Made by a program: the position numbers and the translations under genes. From Seonamhaeicola sp. S2-3 (lineage in GTDB: Bacteria > Bacteroidota > Bacteroidia > Flavobacteriales > Flavobacteriaceae), in the NCBI RefSeq assembly GCF_001971785.1, contig NZ_CP019389.1, forward strand, positions 1,375,001 through 1,439,000: a stretch of DNA of 64,000 bases. Reading direction: 5' to 3'. Below, in pieces: positions 16,538-25,777 of the stretch. The notes beneath the pieces were generated by a model. That model was not told where the DNA came from. It saw only the letters and a list, made by a program, of their open reading frames with translations, and ran no database searches. Numbering within the stretch: the stretch's first letter is position 1; every line of letters starts with the position of its first letter.

Positions 16538-18229
16538 TTATGGTTTTATATCTCTTAATTTAAGTTGAAGTGATACGTTTCCTTGCCATTCATTTTCATC
16601 AATAGAATACACTGCTTTAAAAGGTTTTTTATCTGAAATAATATTGAATTTATCACCCATTCCAAAACCAATTCCAACAAAAGTGTTTGAGTTGGGTTGA
16701 GAAACCGTAACCCTTAAATGTGTTTTATCTTGCCCTACACATTTACCATGGCCAGTATCTGCTAAATCTTCGGTCATAAAAATGGGAGTCATATTTTCGG
16801 GTCCGTAGGGTGCAAATTGTTTTAAAATTCTATAGAATTTAGGGGTAATATCTTTTAAATCAATTTTAATATCTGCTTTTATTTCTGGAATGAGCAAGTT
16901 TTTATCAATAGTTTTTGAAACAAAATCTTCAAAAGCCTGTTTAAAAGCTTCGTAATTTTCTTCTTTAAGCGTTAAACCTGCTGCGTATTTATGTCCTCCA
17001 AATTGTTCAACATATTCACTACAAGCAGCAATAGCTTCGTAAACATCAAAATCTCTAACAGAGCGTGCCGAAGCTGCTAATTTATCACCACTTTTGGTAA
17101 ATACTAGTGTTGGCCTGTAATAGGTTTCTGTTAATCTAGAAGCTACAATACCAATAACGCCTTTATGCCAAGTTTCGTTATAAACAACAGTTGTAAAGCG
17201 GTCTTGTTCTTTTTGTTCTTCAATTTGTTTAAGCGCTGCCTCTGTAATGTCTTTATCTGTTTCTCGTCTATCTAAATTATACTCGTTAATTTCTGCGGCA
17301 AACTTATTTGCTTTTTCTGATTCCTCTTCGGCTAACAATGCTACTGCATAATTACCGTGTTTCATACGTCCTGCAGCATTTATTCTTGGGGCTACAATAA
17401 ACACCACATCTGTTATGGTAAGTTCTGTTTTTTCAACCTGATCTAGTATAGCTTTAATACCAGGTCTGGGGTTTGAGTTTATAACTTTTAAACCATAATG
17501 AGCCAACACTCTGTTTTCGCCATTTATAGGAACAATATCTGCACCTATTGCTGTGGCTACTAAATCTAAGTACGGTATTAAATCTTCAATAGTATATCCA
17601 TCTTTTTGAGCTAAAGCTTGAATGAGTTTAAACCCCACGCCACAACCACATAATTCTTTATATGGGTATTCGCAATCTTCACGTTTGGGGTCTAAAACGG
17701 CAACTGCTTTGGGTATTTCTGCTCCTGGTCTATGATGATCACATATAATGAAATCAATACCTAAAGATTTTGCATAGGCTACTTTTTCAACAGCTTTAAC
17801 GCCGCAATCTAAAGCTATTATGAGTGAAAAATCATTCTCTAAAGCAAAGTTGATGCCTTTTTTAGACACGCCATAACCTTCATCATACCTATTAGGTACA
17901 TAGGTATAAACCAATGCGTGTTTCGTTTTTAGGTAAGATGACATTAAAGCCACGGCCGTAGTTCCATCTACATCATAATCGCCATAAACCAAAATATTTT
18001 CTTTATTGGCAATGGCTTTTTCAATACGTTCAACAGCCTTATCCATATCTTTCATGAGATATGGGTTGTGTAAATCATTTAAGCTGGGTCTAAAAAACGC
18101 CTTTGCTTGGTCATAGGTTTCAATACCACGTTGTACCAATAAAGTTGCAATAGGCTCACTAACTTGTAAAGCTTTTTGTAAAGCTTCAACTTTTTCTTGA
18201 TTTGGTTTTGGCTTAAGCGTCCAGCGCAT
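16538..18229 (-). CDS. recJ: Single-stranded-DNA-specific exonuclease RecJ
   Basis: RecJ is a 5'-3' single-strand DNA exonuclease in recombination and mismatch repair. The 563-residue length is normal. DHH-family motifs are clear: VYGDYDVDGTTAV (about 80-92), IICDHHRPG (about 160), and VAPRINAAGRMKHG. DHHA1 motifs GGHKYAAGLTL lie near residue 415. The C-terminal OB-like domain ends LQLKLRDIKP. It follows the OsmC-type gene by 2 bases. Confidence 0.96.
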   Translation of the reverse strand: MRWTLKPKPNQEKVEALQKALQVSEPIATLLVQRGIETYDQAKAFFRPSLNDLHNPYLMKDMDKAVERIEKAIANKENILVYGDYDVDGTTAVALMSSYLKTKHALVYTYVPNRYDEGYGVSKKGINFALENDFSLIIALDCGVKAVEKVAYAKSLGIDFIICDHHRPGAEIPKAVAVLDPKREDCEYPYKELCGCGVGFKLIQALAQKDGYTIEDLIPYLDLVATAIGADIVPINGENRVLAHYGLKVINSNPRPGIKAILDQVEKTELTITDVVFIVAPRINAAGRMKHGNYAVALLAEEESEKANKFAAEINEYNLDRRETDKDITEAALKQIEEQKEQDRFTTVVYNETWHKGVIGIVASRLTETYYRPTLVFTKSGDKLAASARSVRDFDVYEAIAACSEYVEQFGGHKYAAGLTLKEENYEAFKQAFEDFVSKTIDKNLLIPEIKADIKIDLKDITPKFYRILKQFAPYGPENMTPIFMTEDLADTGHGKCVGQDKTHLRVTVSQPNSNTFVGIGFGMGDKFNIISDKKPFKAVYSIDENEWQGNVSLQLKLRDIKP

Positions 18230-18231
18230 GT

Positions 18232-18654
18232 TTAAGACTTATGAAAATGAGTTTCAATATTTAATTCTGAAAACTGACGGAACATTTCCATAACACCGCA
18301 ATATTTTTCAATTGATAAATCTACGGCGCGTTGTAATTTCTTTTCGTTTAAATCTTTTCCGTAAAAGTGAAAATGCATTGCCACTTTATCGTAATATTTT
18401 GGGTGCTCTTCGGTTAAATTTGCTTCAATTTCAATATTGAAATCATCAACATCTAACTTCATTTTTTTAATTAAGGATGCTACATCTAAACCAGAGCAAC
18501 CCGCTAAACCAGAAAGCATTAAGGCTTTGGGCCTGTAGCCTTCGCCTTTACCACCGTTTTCTTCACCTGCATCAATAAATAAATTATGTCCTGACGGATT
18601 GGTACTTTCAAATCGCATATTTCCCAACCACTTTGTAGAAACTTTTACTGCCAT
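18232..18654 (-). CDS. OsmC/Ohr family peroxidase-like protein
   Basis: The 140 residues show an OsmC fold with the two redox cysteines in AGCSGLDVASLIKKM (about 54) and EKYCGVMEMFRQF (about 119). Such proteins reduce organic hydroperoxides with thiol donors. The gene is divergent from an AhpD-like protein with a 54-base gap. It is first in a leftward operon with recJ and an MFS gene. Confidence 0.88.
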   Translation of the reverse strand: MAVKVSTKWLGNMRFESTNPSGHNLFIDAGEENGGKGEGYRPKALMLSGLAGCSGLDVASLIKKMKLDVDDFNIEIEANLTEEHPKYYDKVAMHFHFYGKDLNEKKLQRAVDLSIEKYCGVMEMFRQFSELNIETHFHKS

Positions 18655-18708
18655 ATCTAAATTATTTTGTTTCTTGTAGTAGTCAAAAATACTACTTAAA
18701 AATTACAT

Positions 18709-19299
18709 ATGCCTTTAGTAACACCATTATCTGCTAACCACGATTTAGAAACCAAAAAATTGGCAGAATTCTTTAATGAAACCTTAGGGTTTTGCCCAAA
18801 CTCTGTACTTACCATGCAGCACAGACCTGCCATAAGTAAAGCTTTTATAAATTTAAATAAAGCGGTTATGGCTAACGAAGGACGCGTAACTTCTGCCTTA
18901 AAACGTATGATTGCTTGGGTAAGCAGTAATGCTACAGGGTGTAGATATTGTCAAGCGCATGCTATTAGAGCTGCCGAACGTTACGGAGCAAAACAAGAAC
19001 AATTAGATAATATTTGGGAGTATAGAACACACCCCGCGTTTAGCGAAGCTGAACGGGTTGCTTTAGATTTTAGTTTGGCAGCAAGCCAAGTACCTAATGC
19101 GGTTGATGAAACCATTAAAAAACGTTTATACGAGCATTGGAATGAAGGTGAAATTGTTGAAATGCTGGGTGTAATTTCACTATTTGGTTACCTAAACCGG
19201 TGGAACGACTCTATGGGAACTACTATTGAAAATGGTGCTGTTGAAAGTGGCGAGCAATATTTAGGAAAACATGGTTGGGAGAAGGGGAAACACCAATAA
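18709..19299 (+). CDS. Carboxymuconolactone decarboxylase / AhpD-like family protein
   Basis: A 196-residue all-alpha protein with the AhpD redox motif C78-R-Y-C81-Q-A-H84 in NATGCRYCQAHAIRAA. The CxxC followed by His at +3 is the peroxidatic or reductive centre of alkylhydroperoxidase-like proteins. LSFFGYLNRWNDSM-like ends (here SLFGYLNRWNDSMG) are common in this branch. It may act on peroxides, in keeping with the OsmC gene transcribed the other way from the same intergenic region. The actual substrate is unknown. Confidence 0.87.
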   Translation: MPLVTPLSANHDLETKKLAEFFNETLGFCPNSVLTMQHRPAISKAFINLNKAVMANEGRVTSALKRMIAWVSSNATGCRYCQAHAIRAAERYGAKQEQLDNIWEYRTHPAFSEAERVALDFSLAASQVPNAVDETIKKRLYEHWNEGEIVEMLGVISLFGYLNRWNDSMGTTIENGAVESGEQYLGKHGWEKGKHQ

Positions 19300-19530
19300 A
19301 TTGTTTTGTACAAAGGTTTTGATTTACGATTTAAGAGTTATAATTAAATAGAACAACTTATAAAGCTTAAACTTGGTACTTTGATTAAAGCAGAAAAGTA
19401 AATTAATCACTAAATAATTTTATTTCTTAAACAGAAAACTAACTAAGTTTATATTAAATCTTATAATATTTTATTTTTTAAGAAAAATCCACAACTAAAT
19501 TCATTTTATCGATTTTTTTTGCATAACATC

Positions 19531-19560
19531 TTGTTTTTTAAACATTTATTATTACATTCG
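19531..19560 (+). promoter_or_regulatory. Promoter for the MORN-repeat protein gene
   Basis: TTG (19531-19533), 19 nt, then TACATTCG (19553-19560), one base off TAnnTTTG. The start codon follows 24 bases on. The rest of the 285-base gap (19300-19584) is AT-rich and shows no gene, RNA fold or repeat. Confidence 0.5.
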
Positions 19561-19584
19561 TAGTAACCAAATTACCAATTTAAT

Positions 19585-20220
19585 ATGAAAAAAACTACAA
19601 TTGCTGTTATAGCACTACTATTTTGTACGTTATTAAGTTTCTTTAATTGCAAAAATGAAACAAACGATGACGGAATTAAATTTATTCCAAGAGACTCTTA
19701 TATTGTTGATTTCCGAAACGGTGTAACAATATATAGAGATAAGATTTCTAAAAAGGTTATGAATGGTTACTATATTGTTGGTGACTCATCTAAAAAGTGG
19801 GAAGAGTTTTCTGTAAAAGAAGGCCTTTTAAACGGGGATTATATTGTATACCATAACAATGGTAAAGTTTTCACCCATTCTAGGTATTTTAAAGGGAAAC
19901 TTCATGGGGAAGACTTATTATACTATTCTTCTGGAAAACTAAAGAAATTTTCTGCTTATAATAGAGGGAAAATTTATGGAAAAGTCATTGAATATTATGA
20001 AGGTGGTCAAGTACGTTCTGAATCTAGAATGAAAAACGGCGAACTTTATTCATCTTTAATTTTTAATGAGGCTGGTGATGTAATATCTAAAATTTACGTT
20101 AAAGATAACATGAAAATTACTCAGGAATTTAAAGATGGTGAATTACTTTCTGAAAAAACTACTCCCAACTACAATAACGATAGTAATGCTATTAGTATAA
20201 ATGATATTGATAAGGATTAA
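19585..20220 (+). CDS. MORN-repeat / YwqK-like exported protein
   Basis: The 211-residue protein has an N-terminal hydrophobic segment ending FFNC (Cys22), perhaps a lipobox although Asn at -1 is unusual. Then come four or five MORN-like repeats of about 22 residues: NGDYIVYHNNGKV, HGEDLLYYSSGKLK, YGKVIEYYEGGQVRSE, and a weaker NEAGDVISKI. Such repeats form beta-hairpin arrays that bind lipids or proteins, and similar proteins are often labelled YwqK antitoxins, with little proof. No toxin gene lies beside it. It is a single-gene unit with its own promoter and a likely terminator. Confidence 0.78.
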   Translation: MKKTTIAVIALLFCTLLSFFNCKNETNDDGIKFIPRDSYIVDFRNGVTIYRDKISKKVMNGYYIVGDSSKKWEEFSVKEGLLNGDYIVYHNNGKVFTHSRYFKGKLHGEDLLYYSSGKLKKFSAYNRGKIYGKVIEYYEGGQVRSESRMKNGELYSSLIFNEAGDVISKIYVKDNMKITQEFKDGELLSEKTTPNYNNDSNAISINDIDKD

Positions 20221-20299
20221 GTTTAGTTAGTATTCACTAAATATAGACATTAAATTATATGAAAGTTTTTTAATTCTAATATATCCCCTAAAGTTTTAT

Positions 20300-20322
20300 A
20301 CCCCCTACAATTGGGGGTTTTA
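20300..20322 (+). terminator. Intrinsic terminator after the MORN gene
   Basis: ACCCCC (20300-20305) and GGGGGT (20313-20318) form a short GC stem with a 7-nt loop followed by a T-rich run. The stem is short but strongly paired; the convergent UDG gene ends right at its edge. Confidence 0.6.
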
Positions 20323-20324
20323 TT

Positions 20325-20894
20325 TTATAGGTAATTATTAGTCCGCTTCCTCAACTCTGGCAACACCTCAACCTCAAACCAAGGATTTTTAGTAAGCCAA
20401 AATCTATTACGTGGTGATGGATGCGGCAACGGTAAATATTTGGGTAAGTATTCCTTATAATTTTTAACGGTTTGGGTTAAAGTTTTCTTCGCGGCTTTTC
20501 CTAAATAATACTTTTGGGCGTACATGCCTATTAAAATTATCAACTCAACGTTTTTCAATTCATCAAACAACAGTTTATGCCATTGCGGAGCACATTCTGG
20601 TCTGGGAGGTAAATCGCCTGATTTTCCTTTTCCTGGATAGCAAAACCCCATAGGAATTATAGCAAACTTGGTTTCATCGTAAAAATCTTCAACAGAAACA
20701 TTTAACCATTTACGCAACTGTTTTCCGCTAGCATCATCCCAAGGAATACCAGAAGCGTGCACTTTAGTACCTGGCGCTTGCCCAATTATTACAATTTTAG
20801 AATTAGGATGTGCAGATACAACAGGTTTAGGACCTAATGGCAAATGCGCTTTACAAATAGTGCATTGTTTTATGTTTTGGAGTAAATGTTCCAT
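20325..20894 (-). CDS. Uracil-DNA glycosylase family protein
   Basis: A 189-residue member of the uracil-DNA glycosylase superfamily (COG1573 type). Motif GQAPGTKVHASGIPWDD is motif 1 and LPHPSPRNRFWL is motif 2. CTICKAHLP near the N-terminus, FCYPGKGK and RPECAPQWH contribute cysteines, so an iron-sulphur cluster as in type 4 enzymes is possible. It should remove uracil from DNA after cytosine deamination. A longer frame starts at a TTG (20924); the ATG at 20894 (MEHLLQNIKQC) fits the family better. Confidence 0.82.
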   Translation of the reverse strand: MEHLLQNIKQCTICKAHLPLGPKPVVSAHPNSKIVIIGQAPGTKVHASGIPWDDASGKQLRKWLNVSVEDFYDETKFAIIPMGFCYPGKGKSGDLPPRPECAPQWHKLLFDELKNVELIILIGMYAQKYYLGKAAKKTLTQTVKNYKEYLPKYLPLPHPSPRNRFWLTKNPWFEVEVLPELRKRTNNYL

Positions 20895-20962
20895 TTTATT
20901 TGAGATTTTGAAACAAGATTTCAAACCGTATCAACCTAATGACTTTGAATAGCAACTGTAAT

Positions 20963-21307
20963 TTATTTTTGTTTTAAAGGGTCTCTTTGAAAAACTAAAC
21001 CTTTAAAACCAGTAACCATAAAGTTTCTAATATTTTGATGCCCCGTTCCGTTGGGGTCTTTTAAAACGTCATTAAAATAATACTGCCCAAAACAAGCTAA
21101 TGTTTCTTCTTTTGTAAACCCCTGTTTCTTTGCAAAAGCAAATAATTTGCACGACCCAGAATTTTGTCCTTCGGCATTTTCTATATTGCCATTTTTAAAG
21201 GCCGTTGGTGTAAATGTATAGTTAGAGTCTATAACTTCTATAGTTTCAGAAAACTCAATAGCTCTAGGTGTATTTTTTAGTTTTTTCTTAAAATCTTTTA
21301 AGTTCAT
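20963..21307 (-). CDS. HopJ-family protein
   Basis: The 114 residues match the HopJ type III effector family in pattern: FSETIEVIDSNYTFTPTAF, QNSGSCKLFAFAKKQGF, TLACFGQYYFNDVLKDPNGTG HQNIRNFM (written here in parts). Despite the name, family members are widespread in free-living gamma-proteobacteria and Bacteroidota with no type III secretion. No signal peptide or secretion gene is nearby, so the role is unknown, likely cytoplasmic. It lies between the UDG gene and rsmI on the same strand. Confidence 0.82.
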   Translation of the reverse strand: MNLKDFKKKLKNTPRAIEFSETIEVIDSNYTFTPTAFKNGNIENAEGQNSGSCKLFAFAKKQGFTKEETLACFGQYYFNDVLKDPNGTGHQNIRNFMVTGFKGLVFQRDPLKQK

Positions 21308-21361
21308 TTTATATTTATTATATCCTTAAAACTTCAAAATATTCTGAATGAAACAACAAGC

Positions 21362-22033
21362 CTATTTTTTACCGTTAACCACAATTACAATCTCACCTTT
21401 TGGTGGTTTATTTGTATAATATTCTAAAACTTCTTTTACTGTTCCTCTAACAGTTTCTTCATATAATTTGGTAAGTTCTCTTGATACAGAAACTAATCTA
21501 TCTTCACCAAAATACTCACAAAAATGCCCAAGTGTTTTTACTAATTTATGTGGGCTTTCATAAAAAATCATGGTTCTAGTTTCTTCTGCTAAAAGTAATA
21601 AGCGGGTTTGCCTGCCTTTTTTTACAGGTAAAAACCCTTCAAACACAAATTTATCATTTGGTAAGCCAGAATTCACTAAAGCGGGTACAAAAGCAGTAGC
21701 ACCGGGCAAACATTCAATTTCAATATCATTTTCAATACAAGCGCGTGATAATAAAAACCCAGGGTCTGATATAGCCGGTGTTCCTGCATCACTAATTAAG
21801 GCAATGGTGGTTCCTGCTTTTAATTTTTGCACAATACCTTCTACGGTTTTATGTTCATTGTGCATGTGATGCGATTGCATAGGGGTACTAATTTCAAAGT
21901 GTTTTAAAAGCTTACCCGATGTACGGGTATCTTCAGCAAGAATTAAATCTACTTCTTTAAGTACATCAATAGCTCTAAAAGTGATGTCTTTTAAGTTTCC
22001 TATAGGCGTGGGAACAAGGTAAAGTTTACTCAT
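21362..22033 (-). CDS. rsmI: 16S rRNA (cytidine(1402)-2'-O)-methyltransferase
   Basis: RsmI uses SAM to methylate the 2'-O of C1402 in the 30S decoding centre. The 223-residue length is normal. LYLVPTPIGNLKDITFRA (residues 3-20), AEDTRTSGKLL, SDAGTPAISDPG and GATAFVPALVNSGL are conserved tetrapyrrole-methylase-type motifs, and FYESPHKLVKTL is the RsmI signature. The gene follows a pentapeptide protein by 9 bases, so a shared transcript is likely. Confidence 0.96.
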   Translation of the reverse strand: MSKLYLVPTPIGNLKDITFRAIDVLKEVDLILAEDTRTSGKLLKHFEISTPMQSHHMHNEHKTVEGIVQKLKAGTTIALISDAGTPAISDPGFLLSRACIENDIEIECLPGATAFVPALVNSGLPNDKFVFEGFLPVKKGRQTRLLLLAEETRTMIFYESPHKLVKTLGHFCEYFGEDRLVSVSRELTKLYEETVRGTVKEVLEYYTNKPPKGEIVIVVNGKK

Positions 22034-22042
22034 AAATAAATG

Positions 22043-22618
22043 CTAATCTGTTATTTTAATATTGTATTTTGTTAAAAGCCCAATAACAGATTGTAAAGAG
22101 AATTTAGCGTTTTCAATAATATTTTTTTCTGGATCAATAATAAAGTTGACAGAATTTTTAAAGTCTGCCCCTTTTAAATTGGTATTTTCAAAAGTGGCAT
22201 TTAGTAAATCACAATTATCAAAAATAGAATCACTTAACATACTTTCGGTAAAATCTACAGCATTTAATTTAGAGTTTTTAAATGTTGTTTTTGATAATTT
22301 CTTTTGATAAAATGAAGCATGGTTAAGCTGACAAGTATCTATTTTAATAGAAAAGGCAAAATCTGAACACTTTTCAAAATTTATACCTAGCATTTTACAA
22401 TCTTGAAATATAACGTCTTGAAAACTTGTATTAAAAATGTTTGCAGAACTTAAATTACAATCTTTAAACTCACAATTTATAAACCTAATTTCTGATGTAT
22501 TTGAATTAGAAAAATCACAGTTTATAAAAGTACAAGAATCATATTCTCCTTTTTCAAGACGGTTTTTTGTAAAATCAATTTTATTAAAAACCTCATCATC
22601 AATAAATCTCTCCTCCAT
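22043..22618 (-). CDS. Pentapeptide-repeat protein
   Basis: The 191 residues contain runs of A(D/N)LxF-type pentapeptides: FINCDFSNSNTSEIRFINCEF, FKDCNLSSANIFNTSF, FKNSKLNAVDFTES (given in parts). These fold into a right-handed square beta-helix. Cys at repeat positions (CDF, CEF, CNL) is common in this type. There is no signal peptide. Family members range from gyrase-protecting proteins to scaffolds; I cannot choose. It lies in a run with the unknown acidic protein upstream (12 bases) and rsmI downstream. Confidence 0.85.
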   Translation of the reverse strand: MEERFIDDEVFNKIDFTKNRLEKGEYDSCTFINCDFSNSNTSEIRFINCEFKDCNLSSANIFNTSFQDVIFQDCKMLGINFEKCSDFAFSIKIDTCQLNHASFYQKKLSKTTFKNSKLNAVDFTESMLSDSIFDNCDLLNATFENTNLKGADFKNSVNFIIDPEKNIIENAKFSLQSVIGLLTKYNIKITD

Positions 22619-22630
22619 TAAAATAATGTG

Positions 22631-23374
22631 CTAATTAAACTTAGCCTCAATAATTTCAAAAAAGCGTTCTTCAAACTCTTCTTTACCCTTCCAACCGTTA
22701 TAATCTGGTTTCACAATATCTGTGATAAAACGTTTAGCTTCTGAAAAGGATTCCGAAGTATTTATTTGAGATATGACGCGGTCATAATCTTCAGATTTTC
22801 CTTCAAATAAATGTTTTATAAAGGCTATTTTATCGTTAAGCCCAATGTTAAGTCCTCCTCTTTTTAATTTATCATTTAGAGATTTTTTATGCTCTTGCGT
22901 ACCATTTTTAACTTTAGAAACTGGTTCAAAAACAGGAGTTTCTTTAAAGTCTTTAGTTATTTCATCTAAATCATTTTGTTTTGCAATAGGCTCAGAAATA
23001 GCTTCTTCAAAAACGGTATCAATTTCTTGAGACTCATGAGGCATTTGGGCTACCATGTCTTTAATAGTTTCCATTAAAGGCTCAGAAATGGCCTCTTCAT
23101 TGTCATCATCAAGATTAACATAAATTTTATCTTCAACTTCAATATTATCACTCACTTTATTATTAAAAGCAGTATCTAGCATACCAAAAAATGATGAATT
23201 GCTACCAATGGTTGGTATATCTTCATCAAAATTTTCATGAGCAAATTTTAAAACAGAGAGTTTTTCATAAACAAGTCTTGCTTCTTCATGCAGCTTTACA
23301 ACATCTTCTTTTCCTTTAAGTTTAAGAATCTTATGGGCTATACTTATTAACTCAGATTCTAATTTCTTTTTCAT
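22631..23374 (-). CDS. Acidic conserved-type protein, unknown (247 aa)
   Basis: I do not recognise a named family. The N-terminal third (about 1-65) is predicted helical, possibly coiled coil (LISIAHKILKLKGKEDVV). The middle (about 75-150) is low-complexity, very acidic and repetitive: EEAISEPLMETI and EEAISEPIAKQN are two copies of EEAISEP. The C-terminal third (about 170-247) looks like a compact domain (LGLNDKIAFIKHLFEGKSEDYDRV, in part) ending EERFFEIIEAKFN. It is first in the leftward set with the pentapeptide protein and rsmI. A scaffold or regulatory role is possible but not shown. Confidence 0.75.
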   Translation of the reverse strand: MKKKLESELISIAHKILKLKGKEDVVKLHEEARLVYEKLSVLKFAHENFDEDIPTIGSNSSFFGMLDTAFNNKVSDNIEVEDKIYVNLDDDNEEAISEPLMETIKDMVAQMPHESQEIDTVFEEAISEPIAKQNDLDEITKDFKETPVFEPVSKVKNGTQEHKKSLNDKLKRGGLNIGLNDKIAFIKHLFEGKSEDYDRVISQINTSESFSEAKRFITDIVKPDYNGWKGKEEFEERFFEIIEAKFN

Positions 23375-23483
23375 CTTACTACAATTTTAAAATTAATGCG
23401 TTGTGGGCTTTTGATTTTTAATAAATTTACGCCACCTTTATACAAAACGAAAAATTGCTTTGTTTTAGTGCTAAAATTACGAA

Positions 23484-24131
23484 ATGTTTCTTGAAAATAC
23501 GGTAAATCATAAAGAACAATTTGGATGGATTGAGGTTATCTGCGGATCTATGTTTTCTGGTAAAACCGAAGAGTTAATTAGAAGACTTAAACGTGCCCAA
23601 TTTGCAAGACAAAAAGTTGAAATTTTTAAACCCGCTATTGATGTACGTTATGATGAAGATATGGTAGTCTCTCATGATGCCAACGAAATTAGATCTACAC
23701 CCGTGCCTGCTGCCGCAAACATACCTATTTTGGCAGATGGTTGCGATGTAGTTGGTATTGATGAAGCCCAATTTTTTGATGATGAAATTGTTAGAGTTTG
23801 TAATGATTTAGCAAACAAAGGCATTAGAGTAATTGTGGCTGGTTTAGACATGGATTTTAAAGGCAATCCGTTTGGTCCTATGCCCAACCTAATGGCTACT
23901 GCAGAATATGTTACAAAGGTGCATGCTGTATGTACACGTACCGGAAATTTAGCCCAATATAGTTACCGTAAAGCTAAAAACGATAATTTGGTTATGCTTG
24001 GTGAGGTAGATGAATATGAACCTTTAAGTAGAGCCGCATTTTACAAAGCCATGATGCGTGATAAAGTAAGAAATATGAATGTTAATGACCCCCAAGAAAT
24101 CACCAAAAACCCTGAAGACCAAGATGCCTAA
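23484..24131 (+). CDS. tdk: Thymidine kinase (TK1 type)
   Basis: TK1-like kinase making dTMP from thymidine and ATP. Residues 215. Walker [15 protein letters not shown] (residues 22-35), the Walker B-like [12 protein letters not shown] (about 92) and lasso-region VHAVCTRTG (about 149) are seen. The usual structural-zinc cysteines are mostly gone: CTRTG has one Cys where E. coli has CxxC, and the C-terminal pair is absent. Its stop overlaps the alr start by 8 bases. Confidence 0.94.
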   Translation: MFLENTVNHKEQFGWIEVICGSMFSGKTEELIRRLKRAQFARQKVEIFKPAIDVRYDEDMVVSHDANEIRSTPVPAAANIPILADGCDVVGIDEAQFFDDEIVRVCNDLANKGIRVIVAGLDMDFKGNPFGPMPNLMATAEYVTKVHAVCTRTGNLAQYSYRKAKNDNLVMLGEVDEYEPLSRAAFYKAMMRDKVRNMNVNDPQEITKNPEDQDA

Positions 24132-25230
24132 AGCGCAAGAAACCGTTCTAGAAATAAATTTAAAAGCACTTAAACATAACTTTGAGCATTTAAAATCTAA
24201 AATTAAAGACAACACCAAATTTTTAGCTGTTGTAAAAGCATTTAGTTACGGAAGTGATGCTAAAGAAATTGCAAAATACCTGCAACATTTAGGCGCCAAT
24301 TATTTTGCCGTTGCCTATGCTAGTGAAGGGGTTGAGTTAAGAAAAGCGGGGATTACTTTACCTATTTTAGTACTGCACCCACTTCCTGCAAATTTTAATG
24401 CAATTATTGATAATTGTTTAGAACCTAATTTATACAATACTAAGGTTTTAAATGAATTTATTAAAGTAACAACTTCAAAAAATTTAAACAATTATCCCGT
24501 ACATTTAAAGTTTAATACCGGATTAAATCGCCTTGGGTTTAATAAAAATGACATAGCTTCTATTGTTTCAAAATTAAAAGAAACTAACTCTATTAAAGTA
24601 GCATCTATTTTTTCTCACTTAGCTGCTAGCGAAGATTTAAATGAAAAAGCATTTTCTTTAAACCAAATTAATACCTTTAAAACTATTGCTCAAAACTTTA
24701 TTAACAGTATTGGCTACAAACCCATGCTACACATGTGCAATACGTCTGGTATTTTAAATTATCCTGAGGCTCATTTTGATATGGTGCGAAGTGGCATTGG
24801 GTTATATGGTTTTGGAAACTCTGAAAAAGAAAATCAAAACTTAATCCCAATAGCTTCACTTAAAACCATTATTTCTCAAATTCATACTGTTAAAAAAGGA
24901 GATACCGTAGGCTACAATATGGCATTTAAAAGTAATGCTGATATTAAAACTGCCACCTTACCCATTGGGCATGCAGATGGCATTGGCCGCCAATACGGAA
25001 ACGGTAAGGGTTATGTAACCATAAACGGGGAAAAAGCGCCCATAATTGGAAATGTATGTATGGATATGATTATGGTAAACATAACTAATATTGATTGTAA
25101 AGAAGGGGATGAAGCTATTATTTTTGATGCAAATAACACGGCCGAAAGTTTAGCAGAAACAGCCAATACCATTTCATACGAATTAATCACTGGGATTTCT
25201 AAACGTGTAAAACGTACTTTTTTAAAATAG
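24124..25230 (+). CDS. alr: Alanine racemase
   Basis: PLP enzyme making D-alanine for peptidoglycan. Residues 368. From ATG 24124 the PLP lysine is Lys38 ([11 protein letters not shown]) and the catalytic tyrosine Tyr264 (TVGYNMAFK), almost the canonical 39/265 spacing. [14 protein letters not shown] and [10 protein letters not shown] are family blocks. A longer frame from 24079 would lie inside tdk; ATG 24124 overlaps the tdk stop by 8 bases and gives the usual length. This is a stand-alone racemase, not a MurF fusion. Confidence 0.94.
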   Translation: MPKAQETVLEINLKALKHNFEHLKSKIKDNTKFLAVVKAFSYGSDAKEIAKYLQHLGANYFAVAYASEGVELRKAGITLPILVLHPLPANFNAIIDNCLEPNLYNTKVLNEFIKVTTSKNLNNYPVHLKFNTGLNRLGFNKNDIASIVSKLKETNSIKVASIFSHLAASEDLNEKAFSLNQINTFKTIAQNFINSIGYKPMLHMCNTSGILNYPEAHFDMVRSGIGLYGFGNSEKENQNLIPIASLKTIISQIHTVKKGDTVGYNMAFKSNADIKTATLPIGHADGIGRQYGNGKGYVTINGEKAPIIGNVCMDMIMVNITNIDCKEGDEAIIFDANNTAESLAETANTISYELITGISKRVKRTFLK

Positions 25231-25298
25231 TTTTACGTATTTTCTGGTGACTTTTTCATATTTTTAGTGTCTCACTAACTATAAATATATATACAATT

Positions 25299-25700
25299 AT
25301 GCTTAAAGAATTCAAAGAGTTTGCAATGAAGGGTAACCTTGTAGACATTGCAGTAGGTTTTGTTATGGGTGCAGCTTTTAAACAAGTTGTAACATCATTT
25401 ACAGGAGGTATTGTGTCTCCATTAATTGGGTTAATTTTCAACGCAGACTTTAAAGATTTAAAATACAAACTAAAAGACGGCACACTAAATGATGCTGGAG
25501 AAATGGTAGGAGATGTTTACTTAGAATACGGTACATTTTTAACTCATGTTATTGATTTCATTATTGTGGCCTTTGTTATGTTCTTAATCGTAAAAGGAAT
25601 CAATAAAATGAAAAAGAAAGAAGAACCAGCTCCAGAAGCTCCAGCAGGACCAAGCCAAGAAGATTTATTGACCGAAATTAGAGATTTATTAAAGAAATAA
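25299..25700 (+). CDS. mscL: Large-conductance mechanosensitive channel
   Basis: A 133-residue MscL opening under membrane tension to release solutes after osmotic downshock. N-terminal FKEFAMKGNLVDIAVGFVMG carries the amphipathic helix and the glycine-rich pore helix TM1. TM2 is VIDFIIVAFVMFLIVKGI (about 86-103) followed by the basic-acidic cytoplasmic helix ending LTEIRDLLKK. A terminator follows at 39 bases. Confidence 0.96.
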   Translation: MLKEFKEFAMKGNLVDIAVGFVMGAAFKQVVTSFTGGIVSPLIGLIFNADFKDLKYKLKDGTLNDAGEMVGDVYLEYGTFLTHVIDFIIVAFVMFLIVKGINKMKKKEEPAPEAPAGPSQEDLLTEIRDLLKK

Positions 25701-25738
25701 CCATTTGTTAAATATATAACACTCTGTTATTTGTTGTT

Positions 25739-25777
25739 AAAAAGACCTCGTTTTCAAAAAAATGAGGTCTTTTTTTT
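25739..25777 (+). terminator. Intrinsic terminator after mscL
   Basis: GACCTC (25744-25749) with GAGGTC (25764-25769), extended inwards by G-U and A-T pairs and outwards by A/T arms, ends in seven or more T. Confidence 0.9.
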
